64,000 nt of DNA, taken from contig NZ_JAEMHK010000011.1 of assembly GCF_016458235.1 (NCBI RefSeq), positions 1-64,000 of the forward strand, read 5' to 3'. Position numbers and translations under genes: made by a program. Origin of the DNA: Geomonas propionica. GTDB taxonomy: Bacteria > Desulfobacterota > Desulfuromonadia > Geobacterales > Geobacteraceae. This document shows positions 62,145-64,000 of this stretch, one piece after another. The notes beneath the pieces were generated by a model. The model did no database searches. It saw only the letters and a program-made list of their open reading frames with translations, and was not told the origin of the DNA. Within the stretch, counting starts at the first letter, position 1; each line of letters begins with the position of its first letter.

Positions 62145-62813
62145 ATGCATGAAGACCTGATACCGATGCTCCTCACGGGCTTCGGAGAAACGCTGTACAT
62201 GGTAGTGCTGTCCACCGTCGCCGCCATCGTGTTGGGACTCCCGCTCGGGGTGCTGGTCGTGATCACGTCGACCGGCCATGTCCTCGAGTCGCCGCGGCTG
62301 AATCGCATTCTGGGCGCCGTGATCAACATCACCCGCTCCTTTCCCTTTATCATCATGATCGTGTTGCTGTTGCCGCTGTCGCGCTTTCTGGTGGGGACTA
62401 CGCTGGGAGCCACGGCCGCCAGCGTTCCGCTCTCGATCGCCGCGGCACCGTTTCTGGCACGCATCATCGAGAATAGTCTGAAAGAGGTCGACCGCGGCAA
62501 GGTGGAGGCGGCCCTTGCCATGGGGGCGACGCCGCTGCAGATCGTGCGCAAGGTGCTGATTCCCGAGGCGTTGTCGTCGCTGGTGCTCGGCGTTACCCTC
62601 GCGGTTATTACCATTACCGGGTTCACGGCGACCGCCGGGGCGATCGGGGCAGGGGGGCTGGGGAGCCTCGCCATCCGTTACGGCTACATGCGCTACCGCG
62701 AGGACGTCATGTTCGCGACCGTCCTCATTCTCGTCATTTTCGTCCAGGGGGTGCAGTGGGGTGGCGACCGACTGGCGCGACGGATCAATAGAAACCAACA
62801 TAGGCTCGGCTAA
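62145..62813 (+). CDS. metI: Methionine ABC transporter permease
   Basis: A 222-residue inner-membrane permease with about five TM helices. Family blocks LTGFGETLYMVVLSTVAAIVLGLPLGVLV, NITRSFPFIIMIVLLLP and GATPLQIVRKVLIPEALSSLVLG, the last being the coupling EAA loop. ATG at 62145 (or 62139) after GGGAGGAG. Confidence 0.95.
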   Translation: MHEDLIPMLLTGFGETLYMVVLSTVAAIVLGLPLGVLVVITSTGHVLESPRLNRILGAVINITRSFPFIIMIVLLLPLSRFLVGTTLGATAASVPLSIAAAPFLARIIENSLKEVDRGKVEAALAMGATPLQIVRKVLIPEALSSLVLGVTLAVITITGFTATAGAIGAGGLGSLAIRYGYMRYREDVMFATVLILVIFVQGVQWGGDRLARRINRNQHRLG

Positions 62814-62843
62814 GGGCCTGATTACCAACGGAGGGACACAAAG

Positions 62844-63695
62844 ATGAAAAGCAGATTTACCGGCAGGTTGAGCGTCGCCCTGGTCGCACTGGCACTGGTT
62901 GCAGCGGCCGCGGCGGGTTGCAAGAAAAAGGAAGGTGATGCCGGTAAGGGCGCCGAGAACACGGCCCCGGTGGCTGGGAAGACCTTGAAGGTCGGCGCGG
63001 CTGTGGTGCCGCACGCCGACATCCTCAAGTTCGTGGTGCCGAAACTGAAGGAGCAGGGAGTGAATCTTGAGGTGGTGACCTTCGACGACGAGGTGCAGCT
63101 CAACCCGGCCCTCTCCGAGAAACAGATCGATGCCAACTACTTCCAGCACGTTCCCTACCTCGAGGCCGTGGTGAAGGAGAAGAACTACCAGTTCAACGTG
63201 GCCGGCAGCATCCACGTGGAGCCGATCGGCCTCTACTCTAAGAAGATCAAGTCTGTGGCCGAACTGAAAAACGGCGCCCAGATCGCTGTCCCGAACAATC
63301 CCTCCAACGAGTACCGTGCCCTGGCGCTCCTGGAGAAGCAGGGGCTCATCAAGCTCAAACCAGGCATCTCCAACTTCCAGGCGACGCCGCAGGACATCGT
63401 GGAGAACCCGAAGAAGATCAAGTTCGTCGAGGTCGAGGCGGCCCAGCTCACCAGGACCCTCCCGGATGTGGACGGCGCGGTGATCAACACGAACTTCATA
63501 CTGGACGCCAAGATCGATCCGCAGAGCGCCATCGCGCGCGAGGACGCCAAGTCTCATTATGCCAACATCGTCGTTGTGCGGAAGGGCGAGGAGAATCGGG
63601 ACGACATCAAGAAACTGTTGGCGGCGCTGCAGTCCCCCGAACTCAAGCAGTTTCTCAAGGAAAAGTACGGTGCAGCGATCATCCCCGCGTTCTAG
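62844..63695 (+). CDS. metQ: Methionine-binding lipoprotein (NlpA family)
   Basis: A 283-residue lipoprotein: signal with lipobox AAGC, KKKEGD linker, then the NlpA/MetQ domain with LKVGAAVVPHADILKFVVPKLKEQGVNLEVVTFDD and DANYFQHVPYL. It binds methionine on the outside of the inner membrane. ATG with GGAGGG upstream. A hairpin terminator follows at 63846-63896. Confidence 0.95.
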   Translation: MKSRFTGRLSVALVALALVAAAAAGCKKKEGDAGKGAENTAPVAGKTLKVGAAVVPHADILKFVVPKLKEQGVNLEVVTFDDEVQLNPALSEKQIDANYFQHVPYLEAVVKEKNYQFNVAGSIHVEPIGLYSKKIKSVAELKNGAQIAVPNNPSNEYRALALLEKQGLIKLKPGISNFQATPQDIVENPKKIKFVEVEAAQLTRTLPDVDGAVINTNFILDAKIDPQSAIAREDAKSHYANIVVVRKGEENRDDIKKLLAALQSPELKQFLKEKYGAAIIPAF

Positions 63696-63845
63696 GCCCG
63701 GCAGAGCGCGCCGCGACCCCGGCGGGCCGTGAGAAAACTACTGCATCTGGAAGCCAAGATTAGCGATTCCCAGACCGAGGCTTCTACCTTGGCCTTTTTC
63801 CTCGCTGTACTCGGCTGCGCAGTACGAGCAGGGGCTGAAAACGAA

Positions 63846-63896
63846 AAATGCTCCGAACTTCTCTGCAACATCTGCAAGAGGTTCGGAGCATTTTTG
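63846..63896. terminator. Terminator between metQ and tRNA-Arg
   Basis: AAATGCTCCGAAC/GTTCGGAGCATTT stem with some inner pairing (CTTCTC/AAGAGG) and flanking A/T tracts, so usable in both directions. Confidence 0.85.
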
Positions 63897-63906
63897 TCGT
63901 AAAACT

Positions 63907-63983
63907 TGGTGGGCGAGACGGGATTCGAACCCGTGACCCCTGGCTTCGGAGGCCAGTACTCTATCCAGCTGAGCTACCCGCCC
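63907..63983 (-). tRNA. tRNA-Arg(CCG)
   Basis: On the minus strand, acceptor GGGCGGG, D-arm with AGCTCAGCTGGATAGAGTA, anticodon stem CTGGC/GCCAG with loop CTCCGAA (anticodon CCG), T-arm ACGGG TTCGAAT CCCGT and an encoded CCA end. Reads CGG codons. Confidence 0.95.
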
Positions 63984-64000
63984 GGGAAAGAACTCATTAC

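Overview
This window looks like chromosome from a high-GC deltaproteobacterium of the Geobacter group (Geobacterales: Geobacter, Geomonas, Citrifermentans). The clues are a 441-residue citrate synthase of the eukaryotic-like type known from Geobacteraceae, many two-component and c-di-GMP proteins, an AmmeMemoRadiSam protein A, a TupABC/ModE locus and dispersed hairpin repeats. This is inference from protein families; no database search was made.

Layout. 0-2.5 kb: miaA and a CtpA-type protease (minus). 2.7-4.2 kb: DUF502 membrane protein and a D-2-hydroxyacid dehydrogenase. 4.4-6.8 kb: PhoR/PhoB-like pair (minus). 7.3-11.8 kb: acyl-CoA synthetase, M24 peptidase, citrate synthase. 12-18.7 kb: AMMECR1 protein, an Ala/Pro lipoprotein, ndk, rlmN, mtnP, a PfkB kinase, a TPR lipoprotein and a RodZ-like protein. 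19-23.2 kb: signalling genes (two receiver proteins, a universal stress protein, a receiver-kinase) and an FAD dehydrogenase. 23.2-23.7 kb: four tandem palindromic repeats. 23.8-29.9 kb: YhaM-like nuclease, metallo-hydrolase, coaBC, zinc phospholipase C-like protein, a uracil-DNA-glycosylase-like protein, a Cys-repeat secreted protein, a BON lipoprotein and a DUF2795 protein. 30-31 kb: a chimeric cation/proton antiporter pseudogene. 31-34.9 kb: glycogen debranching enzyme and treZ (minus).

35.1-46 kb is the most unusual part: a nine-gene, one-direction cluster with an NDP-sugar epimerase, a glycosidase-epimerase fusion, a zinc-type dehydrogenase, a Gfo/Idh/MocA oxidoreductase, one GT4 and three related CgeB-like glycosyltransferases, and a methyltransferase. 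There is no flippase, polymerase or ABC exporter. It probably makes a methylated oligosaccharide or glycosylates a target, but the product is unknown.

46-49.8 kb: ModE and the tungstate transporter TupABC, with two ModE-box-like sites. 49.9-56.3 kb: DUF2845 protein, MntP, a hybrid kinase, small membrane and DUF2917 proteins, a GlxA-like regulator, HicAB and a ferritin-like protein. 56.5-60.8 kb: a GapN-type dehydrogenase and a receiver-GAF-GGDEF-EAL protein. 61.3-63.7 kb: methionine transporter MetNIQ. The window ends with tRNA-Arg(CCG) on the minus strand.
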